39,544 nucleotides of DNA from Candidatus Izimoplasma sp. HR2 (GTDB lineage Bacteria > Bacillota_I > Bacilli_A > Izemoplasmatales > Izemoplasmataceae), in NCBI GenBank assembly GCA_000753575.1, contig JRFF01000019.1, forward strand, positions 1-39,544, written 5' to 3'. Positions within the stretch are counted from its first letter, which is position 1. Every line of letters starts with the position of its first letter. The notes below the pieces were generated by a model, which saw nothing but the letters and a program-made list of their open reading frames with translations, was not told the DNA's origin and did no database searches. This document shows positions 27,408 to 34,961 of the stretch, piece after piece. A program made the position numbers and the translations under genes.

Positions 27408-28358
27408 TTGAAAGATTTGAAATTTGAAAAACCAAGAACTGAAATTAAGAAACTTAATGATAGCGATACTTCAGGAGTATTTGAATTATCACCACTTGAA
27501 CGTGGTTACGGTATGACAATCGGAAATTCACTTCGTAGAATTTTGTTATCATCATTACCAGGAGCAGCAATTATTAACTGTGAAATCGACGGAGTAGAAC
27601 ATGAGTTCTCAAGCGTTGCTGGAGTAGTTGAAGATGTTACTGCAATTGTATTAAACTTAAAAGATGTTGTCCTAAGTATTGATAATGATGATCCTAATGT
27701 TGAAAAACGTTTAGAGATTTTCGTTGAAGGACCACACGTTGTAACTGCTAAAGACATTTTATGTGATAATGAAGTTACAGTTGTAAACGAAGACCAACAT
27801 ATAGCGACAGTAAACAAAGGAAAATTCCGTATGATTATGGTTGCTAGAAAAGGAATTGGTTACGTAAGTGCAGATCAAAATAAAGAATACAACAACATGG
27901 TTGGTGTAATTCCGATTGATAGTATTTATACACCTGTTCAAAGAGTAAAATATGATGTAACTAATGCATCATCAGGATCTTTTAATAACGATAAATTAAC
28001 TATTGAAGTTTTAACTAATGGAGCTGTTACACCTCAAGAAGCATTAGGTGTGGCTGCAAAAATGATGATTCAACATCTAGAAGTAGTAGTTGAATTAAGT
28101 GTAAAAGCTCAAGAAGAAGATTATATGGTTGAAAGAGAATCTGAACAAAATTCACAAATTTTAGAAATGCAAATTGAAGATTTAGATTTATCAGTAAGAA
28201 GTTATAACTGCTTGAAACGCGCTGGAATTAATACTGTAGACGAATTAACTCAGAAGTCTGAAGAAGACATGATGAAAGTAAGAAATCTTGGTAAGAAATC
28301 GCTTAAAGAAGTTAAACAAAAACTTGATGAACTTAGTCTTGGATTAGCTAGACATTAA
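27408..28358 (+). CDS. rpoA: RNA polymerase alpha subunit
   Basis: Alpha subunit, 316 aa. N-terminal dimer domain (SPLERGYGMTIGNSLRRILLSSLPGAAI; GVVEDVTAIVLNLK) and C-terminal domain (IEDLDLSVRSYNCLKRAGINTVDELTQKSEEDM, GKKSLKEVKQKLDELSL) for UP-element and activator contacts. I place the start at TTG 27408: GGGGAGG at 27392-27398 fits it, and upstream in-frame codons overlap rpsK and do not resemble RpoA. Together with oppA and adk this shows routine use of TTG starts. Confidence 0.97.
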   Translation: MKDLKFEKPRTEIKKLNDSDTSGVFELSPLERGYGMTIGNSLRRILLSSLPGAAIINCEIDGVEHEFSSVAGVVEDVTAIVLNLKDVVLSIDNDDPNVEKRLEIFVEGPHVVTAKDILCDNEVTVVNEDQHIATVNKGKFRMIMVARKGIGYVSADQNKEYNNMVGVIPIDSIYTPVQRVKYDVTNASSGSFNNDKLTIEVLTNGAVTPQEALGVAAKMMIQHLEVVVELSVKAQEEDYMVERESEQNSQILEMQIEDLDLSVRSYNCLKRAGINTVDELTQKSEEDMMKVRNLGKKSLKEVKQKLDELSLGLARH

Positions 28359-28373
28359 TAGGAGGTAAAATTA

Positions 28374-28736
28374 ATGGCTGGATATAGTAAATTAAACCGT
28401 AGAAGTGATCAAAGAAAAGCAATGTTACGTGACTTAGTTACTGCATTGATTATTCATGGAAGAATCACTACTACTGAAACAAAAGCTAAAGAATTACAAC
28501 GTCTTGCAGATAAAATGGTTACTTTAGGTAAGAAAAACACTCTTGCTTCAAGAAGACAAGCTGCTAGAACTGTTAGATTCTTAGATGCTGGAAATGATCA
28601 AAATGCACTACAAAAATTATTTAGTGATATAGCACCTCGTTTCACTGATAGACCTGGTGGATACACTAGAGTTTATAAAATGGGACCAAGACGTGGAGAT
28701 GCAACTCCAATGGCTATCATTGAATTTGTAGAATAA
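28374..28736 (+). CDS. rplQ: 50S ribosomal protein L17
   Basis: L17, 120 aa. [40 protein letters not shown] and [29 protein letters not shown] are typical. AGGAGGT precedes the ATG. Last gene of the ribosomal cluster, followed by a terminator. Confidence 0.98.
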   Translation: MAGYSKLNRRSDQRKAMLRDLVTALIIHGRITTTETKAKELQRLADKMVTLGKKNTLASRRQAARTVRFLDAGNDQNALQKLFSDIAPRFTDRPGGYTRVYKMGPRRGDATPMAIIEFVE

Positions 28737-28747
28737 TAAACAAGATT

Positions 28748-28777
28748 AAAAGGTAAGCTAATGTAGCTTACCTTTTT
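28748..28777 (+). terminator. terminator of the ribosomal operon
   Basis: Perfect 13-bp stem AAAAGGTAAGCTA (28748-28760) / TAGCTTACCTTTT (28764-28776) with a 3-nt loop and trailing T run. Confidence 0.95.
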
Positions 28778-28832
28778 GTATTTGTATGTTACCTTTATTA
28801 TGAAATTTATATATTTTTATTATGATTATATA

Positions 28833-28841
28833 TGTTATAAT
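28833..28841 (+). promoter_or_regulatory. extended -10 of the Ig-domain lipoprotein gene
   Basis: TGT precedes a perfect TATAAT at 28836-28841; the -35 is not recognisable. The start at about 28848 leaves a leader of about 28 nt. Confidence 0.65.
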
Positions 28842-28875
28842 ATAATTAGTTTATTTTAAAAGGATGGTGCGAATT

Positions 28876-29454
28876 ATGAAACATAAAGTAATAATATTAT
28901 TAGTTTTAATGGCATTTACACTTACTGGATGTAAGGAAAAAGATGTAACAGGTCCAGTTTTTGAAAACATACCAGAAGTATTAACATTTGAGCATGGCAC
29001 AGATGTAGATTTATTAGATTTAGGAATTACTGCAGTTGATGATTTTGATGGAGATATATCTAGTGATATAACAATAAATATGGATAAGGATATTTCTGAA
29101 GTTGGTACTTATGACGTTGTTTATACAGTTAGTGATGAAGCATTAAATGATACTGAACTAAGTATTCAAATAGTTATAGAAGATACAACAGCTCCAGTTA
29201 TAGTTGTTAATCCAGATAATGAAAGAGCAATATTTGAAATTGGATCGGATGAACCTAATTGGAAATTATATATAGGTCTTCAAGATGAAGAATATGATCC
29301 AACTATTGATTATGGTGAAAGACTAAGTATTGATACTACAAATGTTGATATGGATGCAGTGGGTCCATTTACTGTTTTAGTAACATTTACTGATATATAT
29401 GGGAATGAATCTAACGAAGTTACTATTACTATAATGATGATTGAAATTGAGTAA
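28876..29454 (+). CDS. lipoprotein with bacterial Ig-like domains
   Basis: 192-aa surface lipoprotein of unknown function. Signal peptide MKHKVIILLVLMAFTLTGC has lipobox LTGC (Cys19). Residues about 25-100 form an Ig-like domain of the DUF5011 type (DDFDGDISSDITINMDKDI, VGTYDVVYTVSD), and residues about 100-190 look like a second, more divergent one (VGPFTVLVTFTDIYGNES). ATG 28876 is chosen because AAGGATGGTG sits 6 nt upstream; the ATG at 28864 lies within that site. It has its own promoter and terminator, so it is an independent unit placed between rplQ and the ECF genes. The domain matches those at the N-termini of OppA and the 36196-39345 protein. Confidence 0.82.
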   Translation: MKHKVIILLVLMAFTLTGCKEKDVTGPVFENIPEVLTFEHGTDVDLLDLGITAVDDFDGDISSDITINMDKDISEVGTYDVVYTVSDEALNDTELSIQIVIEDTTAPVIVVNPDNERAIFEIGSDEPNWKLYIGLQDEEYDPTIDYGERLSIDTTNVDMDAVGPFTVLVTFTDIYGNESNEVTITIMMIEIE

Positions 29455-29482
29455 ATAATTTAAGTTTATAGTTAAATTTATT

Positions 29483-29530
29483 AGGTGATAGTATTAACAT
29501 GTTATACATGTAATCTACTATCACCTTTTT
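29483..29530 (+). terminator. terminator after the Ig-domain lipoprotein gene
   Basis: Perfect 11-bp stem AGGTGATAGTA (29483-29493) / TACTATCACCT (29516-29526), with an inner ACATGT/ACATGT stem, followed by TTTTT. Confidence 0.92.
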
Positions 29531-29574
29531 GTATGCAAAATGTGATTATATTTATCGCTTTTTATAATCATATT

Positions 29575-29583
29575 TGTTATAAT
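29575..29583 (+). promoter_or_regulatory. extended -10 of the ecf operon
   Basis: TGT precedes TATAAT at 29578-29583, identical to the elements at 150-158 and 28833-28841. No clear -35. Leader of about 19 nt to ATG 29609. Confidence 0.65.
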
Positions 29584-29608
29584 TAGAGCGGTAAACGGAG
29601 TTGATAGT

Positions 29609-30415
29609 ATGAACATAATTGAAATCAAAGACTTATCGTTTTCTTATCAAGATGAAGTAGATGCGCTATCTAATGTTACTCTTTCTGTGAAGAAAGGTGA
29701 ATGGGTTAGTGTACTAGGACATAATGGTAGTGGGAAGTCTACTCTATCTAAACTTATTATTGGATTACTTAAAGCTGATAGTGGGGAAATCAAGGTTGAT
29801 GGAGTAATATTAAACGAAGAATCAGTTCATGATATAAGAAGAAAGATTGGTATTGTATTCCAAAATCCTGATAATCAATTTGTTGGGGTTACTGTGGAAG
29901 ATGATATCGCTTTTGGTATGGAAAACTTATGCTTTGAACAGTCTGATATAGTAGATAAAATAAAGGAATACGCAGAAAAGGTTAGTATGTCTGAGTATTT
30001 AAAGAAAGAGCCTCACGCGCTTAGTGGAGGGCAAAAACAAAGAGTAGCAATAGCGGGAATACTTGCTATGAAAACTGATATTATAATATTTGATGAAGCA
30101 ACTTCAATGCTAGACCCTAAGGGACGAGAATCTATTATGAATTATATAAAAGAAATTAATAAAGCAGGAGTTACAGTAATCACTATAACTCATGATATGA
30201 AAGAAGCGGTATTATCAGATCGTATTATTATTTTAAAAGAAGGAAGAGTCATTGCTTGCGGAGATACCAATGACATTCTTAATGATAAAGAAACATTAAA
30301 TTCATCTAATTTGGAGTTGTTGTTACCACTTAAACTTCAGTATTTATTAGATGAAGCTAATTTATCAAATGATAAAGTTAAGGATATATTATGGCAATTA
30401 AGTTTGAACAAGTAA
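29609..30415 (+). CDS. ecfA1: ECF transporter ATPase A1
   Basis: One of two ATPases of the energy-coupling factor module that drives vitamin or metal uptake by exchangeable S components. Walker A GHNGSGKST (about 37-45), Q-loop FQNPDNQFVG, signature LSGGQKQR, Walker B IIIFDEATSMLDP and THDM switch are intact. FQNPDNQ and DEATSMLDP are typical of EcfA1. 268 aa. Its last 25 nt overlap ecfA2, indicating tight coupling. Confidence 0.95.
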   Translation: MNIIEIKDLSFSYQDEVDALSNVTLSVKKGEWVSVLGHNGSGKSTLSKLIIGLLKADSGEIKVDGVILNEESVHDIRRKIGIVFQNPDNQFVGVTVEDDIAFGMENLCFEQSDIVDKIKEYAEKVSMSEYLKKEPHALSGGQKQRVAIAGILAMKTDIIIFDEATSMLDPKGRESIMNYIKEINKAGVTVITITHDMKEAVLSDRIIILKEGRVIACGDTNDILNDKETLNSSNLELLLPLKLQYLLDEANLSNDKVKDILWQLSLNK

Positions 30416-31251
30416 ATTTTGAATATCCATCATTTGATGGAACTAATTTCTCCGCACTTAAAGATATTAACTTAGAAATAGCTGAAAAAGGTGAATTTAT
30501 TACGCTAATAGGTGAAACTGGTAGTGGTAAATCTACTTTAGTTCAACATATGAACGCATTAATTAGACCTACTACCGGTAGCGTTACTATTTATGGGATT
30601 AAAATCGAAAAAGATACTAAGAAAAAAGGAAAAGTAAAACTAAATCCACTACGTCAACGTGTTGGACTTGTTTTCCAATTTCCAGAGTATCAATTATTTG
30701 AAGAAACAGTACTTAAAGATATTATCTTTGGACCAAAAAACTTTGGTGTTAAGGAAAGTGTAGCTATAGAAAGAGCCAAACAAGTTATAAAACATGTAGG
30801 ACTTGATGAAGAGTACTTAAAAAGAAGTCCGTTTAACTTATCAGGTGGAGAAAAGAAAAGAGTATCTATTGCTGGTATTTTAGCTATGGAACCAGATATC
30901 TTGGTACTTGATGAACCAACTAGTGGATTAGATCCTAAAGGTAGAGATGATTTACTTAAACTATTTATGGGAATCCATAATGACTTAAATAAAACAGTTA
31001 TCATTATTACTCACGATATGAATACTGTTTATAAGTATGCATCACGTGTACTTGTGATGAATGAAGGACATTTAGTGTATGATGGGTTACCTCAAGAGTT
31101 ATTTAGTAAAGAGAACATTAAAAGTTGGAATTTAGATATTCCTGATATTATAACTATTACTAGACAACTCGAAGATAAATTGGATGTTAATTTTGATAGT
31201 CAACCTCATACAATTCAAGAACTTTTTGAGCTTGTTAAGGAGGTTATATAA
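30391..31251 (+). CDS. ecfA2: ECF transporter ATPase A2
   Basis: Second ECF ATPase, 286 aa. Walker A GETGSGKST (about 41-49), Q-loop FQFPEYQLFEETVLKDI, signature LSGGEKKR, Walker B ILVLDEPTSGLDP and THDM. The FQFPEYQLFE loop and LSGGEKKR mark it as EcfA2. The ribosome-binding site AAGGAT lies inside ecfA1. The stop overlaps ecfT by 1 nt. Confidence 0.96.
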   Translation: MAIKFEQVNFEYPSFDGTNFSALKDINLEIAEKGEFITLIGETGSGKSTLVQHMNALIRPTTGSVTIYGIKIEKDTKKKGKVKLNPLRQRVGLVFQFPEYQLFEETVLKDIIFGPKNFGVKESVAIERAKQVIKHVGLDEEYLKRSPFNLSGGEKKRVSIAGILAMEPDILVLDEPTSGLDPKGRDDLLKLFMGIHNDLNKTVIIITHDMNTVYKYASRVLVMNEGHLVYDGLPQELFSKENIKSWNLDIPDIITITRQLEDKLDVNFDSQPHTIQELFELVKEVI

Positions 31252-32216
31252 TGAAAAACATTATAATCGGTCAATATTTACCGGGAACGAGTTTCTTATA
31301 TAAAATGGATCCTAGAAGTAAAATAATTGCTTTAATGATTTTAATGATATCAACGTTTATTTTAAAAGATGTTACTCATATCTTGATAATGCTTGGTGTC
31401 GTATTATTAATCCTTAAAATAGGTGGAATACCAATTGTGAGAATCGCTAGAGGATTAAAACCTATTATGATCTTACTACTCTTTACATTTACTTTCCAAA
31501 TTATATTTATTAAAACTGGAAACTTAATATTTGATACTGAGTTAACGTTAACTGTTTTTACATTACCATTAATGATATTTATTATATTATTTTGGTATCT
31601 AACGAGAAGATATATAAAATTCAAGTTTTTATATTTATTAATCACAGCATTTGGAATATTAACAATGTTATCTTTATATACTCCTGGTAGTGTACTTAGT
31701 TCAAGTACATTAGAAGTATATGGAGATGGATTATCAGGTGCATTCTTTATAATGGTAAGATTAATTATTATTGTTACTTTATCTACGATTTTGACATTAA
31801 CTACTAAACCTACAGATTTAAACTTAGGTCTTGAAAAAATCTTGAAGCCTCTAAGTATAATTAGAATAAACGCAGAAGAAATTGCGATGATTATATCTAT
31901 TGCTCTTCGCTATATACCAACATTATTAGATGAAGCTAATAAAATCATGCTCGCTCAAGCGAGTCGTGGTGTAGACTTCACTGAAGGCAAGTTTAAAGAT
32001 AAAGTTATGCAGATCATTAGTTTGCTTGTACCTATGTTTATTATTAGTTTTAAACGAAGTGATGATTTAGCTAACGCAATGGAAGCTAGAAGTTTTGTTC
32101 CTGGTAAACGACGAACAAGATTACATACTCTTTCATGGCATAATCTCGATACTACTGTTATAGTATTTTGTATCTTCATTTTCATTTCAGCTATAACTGT
32201 TAGGGTGATGTTCTAA
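31251..32216 (+). CDS. ecfT: ECF transporter transmembrane subunit EcfT with extra segment
   Basis: Membrane scaffold linking EcfA1/A2 to S components. Conserved pieces: IGQYLPGTSFLYKMDPRSKI at the start, the ARG coupling motif QASRGVDF near 240 and the second coupling helix AMEARSFVPGKRRTRLH near 278-294. Length is 321 aa against about 265. The surplus is about 58 residues (roughly 94-152) between KTGNLIFD and the segment resuming VYGDGLSGAFFIMVRL; it contains two hydrophobic stretches and a basic loop (TRRYIKFKF), so two added membrane helices are likely. Overlaps ecfA2 and truA by 1 nt each. Confidence 0.92.
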   Translation: MKNIIIGQYLPGTSFLYKMDPRSKIIALMILMISTFILKDVTHILIMLGVVLLILKIGGIPIVRIARGLKPIMILLLFTFTFQIIFIKTGNLIFDTELTLTVFTLPLMIFIILFWYLTRRYIKFKFLYLLITAFGILTMLSLYTPGSVLSSSTLEVYGDGLSGAFFIMVRLIIIVTLSTILTLTTKPTDLNLGLEKILKPLSIIRINAEEIAMIISIALRYIPTLLDEANKIMLAQASRGVDFTEGKFKDKVMQIISLLVPMFIISFKRSDDLANAMEARSFVPGKRRTRLHTLSWHNLDTTVIVFCIFIFISAITVRVMF

Positions 32217-33277
32217 TGGATAAATCTAAATTAGTTAATTCATATTTTGAAGCCTTTAGAGCTAAGGATATGGAGTCGTTAAAATTAATTTTAGGACCAG
32301 GCTTTGGAGTAAGAACTTTTCTTGGAAGCTTAGTATTTAGTTTTGAAGCTGTTGGATTATTATTTGAAAAGTACAACTTAATTGATACAAATATTATAAA
32401 TTTTGATGAGTTAAACGATATAGTTTACATTAATGCAATAGTTGAATATTCAATTGATTCTAAAGTAAATAGTGAATGTATAATAGTTAAGTTTGTTTTT
32501 AAGGATAACTTAATTATTAGAGCTTACGAAACTATTAAAAAAGTTAGACATACAAGAATAAAATGTAATGTAACTTATGATGGGTCAACTTTTAGTGGTT
32601 TCCAAAGACAGCCTGATTTAATGACTGTTCAAGGAGAAATTGAAAAAGGTTTATGGCATCTTACTAAAGAAGAAATCACTATTCATTCTAGTGGTAGAAC
32701 TGATAAAGGTGTTCATGCGATTAATCAAGTATTTCATTTTGATACAGTGAGTAAGATTAAACCTATTGATTTTGCTAGAGTACTAAGAAGTTACTTACCT
32801 GATTCTATATACCTAATTTCTAGTGAAGAAGTTCATCCTACATTTCATAGTAGATATGATGCATATTCTAAAGAGTATGTATATAAGATTAATATTGGTG
32901 AATATGATCCTATACGAAGAAATTATGAATGGAACGTAAGTGGGTTAGATTTAGGTGTTCTTAAAAAAGAGGTTTTAAGTATTATAGGAACTCATAATTT
33001 TACTAGTTTCACTAAAACTAAAGAAGATAAAATTATGATAAGAACTATCTTTGATGTGAAGGTTAAAGAAAAAGGGAGCCATATATATATTTCTATAATT
33101 GGTAGTGGTTTCTTAAGATATATGGTTAGATACATTGTAGGAACTGCGGTTGAAATAGCTAAGGGTGAAGTTAATGACTCATTACTTAACTTTATTAGTT
33201 ATAAAAACTCAAGCGAAGTAAAATGGAAAGCTCCAAGTTCTGGATTATATCTTAAAGAGGTAAAATACTATGAGTGA
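32216..33277 (+). CDS. truA: TruA tRNA pseudouridine synthase fused to an N-terminal NTF2/SnoaL-like domain
   Basis: Residues about 113-353 are a complete TruA (tRNA pseudouridine 38-40 synthase): IKCNVTYDGSTFSGFQRQ, catalytic D163 in SSGRTDKGVHA, FHSRYDAYSKEYVYKI, GTHNFTSFTK, GSGFLRYMVRYIVGT. Ahead of it, residues 1-110 form a separate alpha+beta domain (MDKSKLVNSYFEAFRAKDMESLK ... IIVKFVFKDNLIIRAYETIKKV) that looks like an NTF2/SnoaL-like fold. No in-frame Met or ribosome-binding site lies at the domain border, so one 353-aa polypeptide is expected against about 245 for TruA alone. ATG 32216 overlaps the ecfT stop. The stop, TGA 33275-33277, is the only TGA terminating a confidently called gene here. 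The role of the extra domain is unknown. Confidence 0.9.
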   Translation: MDKSKLVNSYFEAFRAKDMESLKLILGPGFGVRTFLGSLVFSFEAVGLLFEKYNLIDTNIINFDELNDIVYINAIVEYSIDSKVNSECIIVKFVFKDNLIIRAYETIKKVRHTRIKCNVTYDGSTFSGFQRQPDLMTVQGEIEKGLWHLTKEEITIHSSGRTDKGVHAINQVFHFDTVSKIKPIDFARVLRSYLPDSIYLISSEEVHPTFHSRYDAYSKEYVYKINIGEYDPIRRNYEWNVSGLDLGVLKKEVLSIIGTHNFTSFTKTKEDKIMIRTIFDVKVKEKGSHIYISIIGSGFLRYMVRYIVGTAVEIAKGEVNDSLLNFISYKNSSEVKWKAPSSGLYLKEVKYYE

Positions 33278-33686
33278 GATAGAATATAGTAGTTTATTAT
33301 ACAACGAAGAAGAAATATTAAACTTATATGAAAATATGGGTTGGAGTAGTTATACAAAAGATAAAGAAAGTCTATTTAAAGGCATTAAGAACTCAATATA
33401 TGTAAAATGCGCATATGACGCGGGAACATTAGTGGGTTTAGTTAGAGCCGTCGGCGATGGTAATACAATAATATATATTCAAGATATTTTAGTTTTAGAA
33501 TCTTATCAAAGAGAAGGAATTGGTTCTAACTTAATTAAATTTGTACTTGAAGAATATAAAGATGTAAGACAAATTTGTTTAACGACAGACATTACAGAAA
33601 AACAAAGATTGTTTTACGAAAGTATAGGATTTAAGAATTATGAATCAGTAAATATTAAAGGATTTATGTTTGAAAAGCAACTTTAA
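33270..33686 (+). CDS. GNAT family N-acetyltransferase
   Basis: 138-aa acetyltransferase of unknown substrate. The acetyl-CoA motif A is YIQDILVLESYQREGIGSNLIKFVLEEY (QREGIGS pyrophosphate loop, about residues 87-93), followed by LTTDITEKQRLFYESIGFKNYES, the usual motif B tail. N-terminal YENMGWSSY resembles GNATs of the YitH/aminoglycoside-like class only loosely. Overlaps truA by 8 nt; AAAGAGGT at 33255-33262 is its ribosome-binding site. Last gene of the ecf-truA operon. Confidence 0.88.
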   Translation: MSEIEYSSLLYNEEEILNLYENMGWSSYTKDKESLFKGIKNSIYVKCAYDAGTLVGLVRAVGDGNTIIYIQDILVLESYQREGIGSNLIKFVLEEYKDVRQICLTTDITEKQRLFYESIGFKNYESVNIKGFMFEKQL

Positions 33687-33713
33687 AAGCACAAGATTTT
33701 CTTGTGCTTTTTT
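33685..33713 (+). terminator. terminator of the ecf-truA-GNAT operon
   Basis: Perfect 12-bp stem AAAAGCACAAGA (33685-33696) / TCTTGTGCTTTT (33700-33711), 3-nt loop, then T run. It begins within the preceding TAA stop codon. Confidence 0.95.
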
Positions 33714-33741
33714 AAATATTTAAATTATTAGAGGTATGTGA

Positions 33742-33770
33742 TTATCAAATAATAGATTAAATGATATAAT
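33742..33770 (+). promoter_or_regulatory. alcohol dehydrogenase promoter
   Basis: TTATCA (33742-33747), 17-bp spacer, TGA plus TATAAT (33765-33770). Predicted transcription start near 33777 leaves only about 13 nt before the ATG, just enough for the GAGGTG ribosome-binding site. Confidence 0.72.
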
Positions 33771-33789
33771 AAATAATGAGGTGATTAAT

Positions 33790-34950
33790 ATGAAGAATTT
33801 TTATTTCCACAACCCGACTAAAGTATTTTTTGGAAAGGGAGAAGTAGAAAAAGTAGGTAAATTAGTAAAAGAGTATGGTAATACAGTATTACTAGTTTAT
33901 GGTAAATCTAGTATTAAGAAGATGGGTCTTTATGACAAAGTTGTAAATTTATTAGAAAAAGAAGATATTAAGATTATTGATTTTGGAGGAATTGATCCAA
34001 ATCCAAGAATTGAATCTATTAGAGAAGGCGCTGAACTTTGTAAGAAACATAAAGTAGACGTAGTCTTAGCTGTTGGTGGAGGTAGCACAATAGATGCCTC
34101 TAAAGGAATAGCTTCTGCGGCTTTATATGACGGAGATCCGTGGGATTTCTATTCTTATAAAGTAGAGTCAGTTGGGGCACTACCTATTGCTTCAATCTTA
34201 ACTTTAGCCGCAACTGGTAGTGAGATGAACGCAGGGTCTGTCGTTACTAACTTTGAAACTAAAGAGAAAAACGGATGGGGAAGTCCTTATACTAATCCTA
34301 AATTTTCTATTTTAGATCCAGTAAATACATTCACTGTATCAAAACACCAAACAGGATGTGGAGTAGTTGATGCTTTAACACATGTTTATGAGTTTTATTT
34401 TAGTAATGAAGATGCTTATTTAAATGACCGTGTTTGTGAAGGTATAATGAAGACCATTATTCATTATGGTCCTATAGCTTTAAAAAATCCTGAAGATTAT
34501 GAAGCTAGAGCTAATTTAATGTTTGGTAGTACTTTAGCACTAAACGGAGTTAGTGGATTTGCTAAAGACTTTGAAGGATTTAATCATATAACTGAGCATG
34601 TATTAAGTGCATTTTATGATATCGCTCATGCTGATGGGTTATCTGTTTTAGCTCCACACTGGATGGAATACATCTTAAGTGATAAAACAGTTAATAAATT
34701 TTATGAATTTGCTGTAAATGTTTGGGGAGTACACCCTGGTAAAGATAAAATGGCAATCGCAAAAGAAGGAATTAAAAGAGTATCTGAATATTATAAATCA
34801 CTAGATATGCCTTTATATTTGAAAGATTTAAATATTATTAATCCACCATTAGATGAAATTGTAGATAAAACATTACATAGAGAAACTATTGGTAGATATG
34901 TAGCATTAACAAAAGAAGACGTTAAGAAGATATTAACTAACGCACTGTAG
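33790..34950 (+). CDS. iron-containing alcohol dehydrogenase (YqhD/butanol dehydrogenase-like)
   Basis: Group III metal-dependent NAD(P)H alcohol/aldehyde oxidoreductase, cytoplasmic, 386 aa. Nucleotide-binding GGGSTIDASKG near residues 95-105 and metal ligands D194, H198 (VVDALTHVYE), H270 (ITEHVLSA) and H280 (IAHADG) are all present. FGGIDPNPRIESI near residue 60 resembles NADPH-type BDH/YqhD enzymes. A likely role is reducing aldehydes to alcohols in fermentation; substrate not determinable. Start ATG 33790 is preferred over GTG 33781, which is part of the GAGGTG Shine-Dalgarno. Followed after 11 nt by the peptidase gene, so one operon. Confidence 0.93.
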   Translation: MKNFYFHNPTKVFFGKGEVEKVGKLVKEYGNTVLLVYGKSSIKKMGLYDKVVNLLEKEDIKIIDFGGIDPNPRIESIREGAELCKKHKVDVVLAVGGGSTIDASKGIASAALYDGDPWDFYSYKVESVGALPIASILTLAATGSEMNAGSVVTNFETKEKNGWGSPYTNPKFSILDPVNTFTVSKHQTGCGVVDALTHVYEFYFSNEDAYLNDRVCEGIMKTIIHYGPIALKNPEDYEARANLMFGSTLALNGVSGFAKDFEGFNHITEHVLSAFYDIAHADGLSVLAPHWMEYILSDKTVNKFYEFAVNVWGVHPGKDKMAIAKEGIKRVSEYYKSLDMPLYLKDLNIINPPLDEIVDKTLHRETIGRYVALTKEDVKKILTNAL

Positions 34951-34961
34951 GAGGAATTATT

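Noticed and set aside
33275-33277. Genetic code 4 (TGA read as Trp)
   Set aside because: The truA TGA alone could be read through, but no in-frame TGA is used for Trp anywhere in about 47 genes despite AT richness, so the standard bacterial code is preferred.
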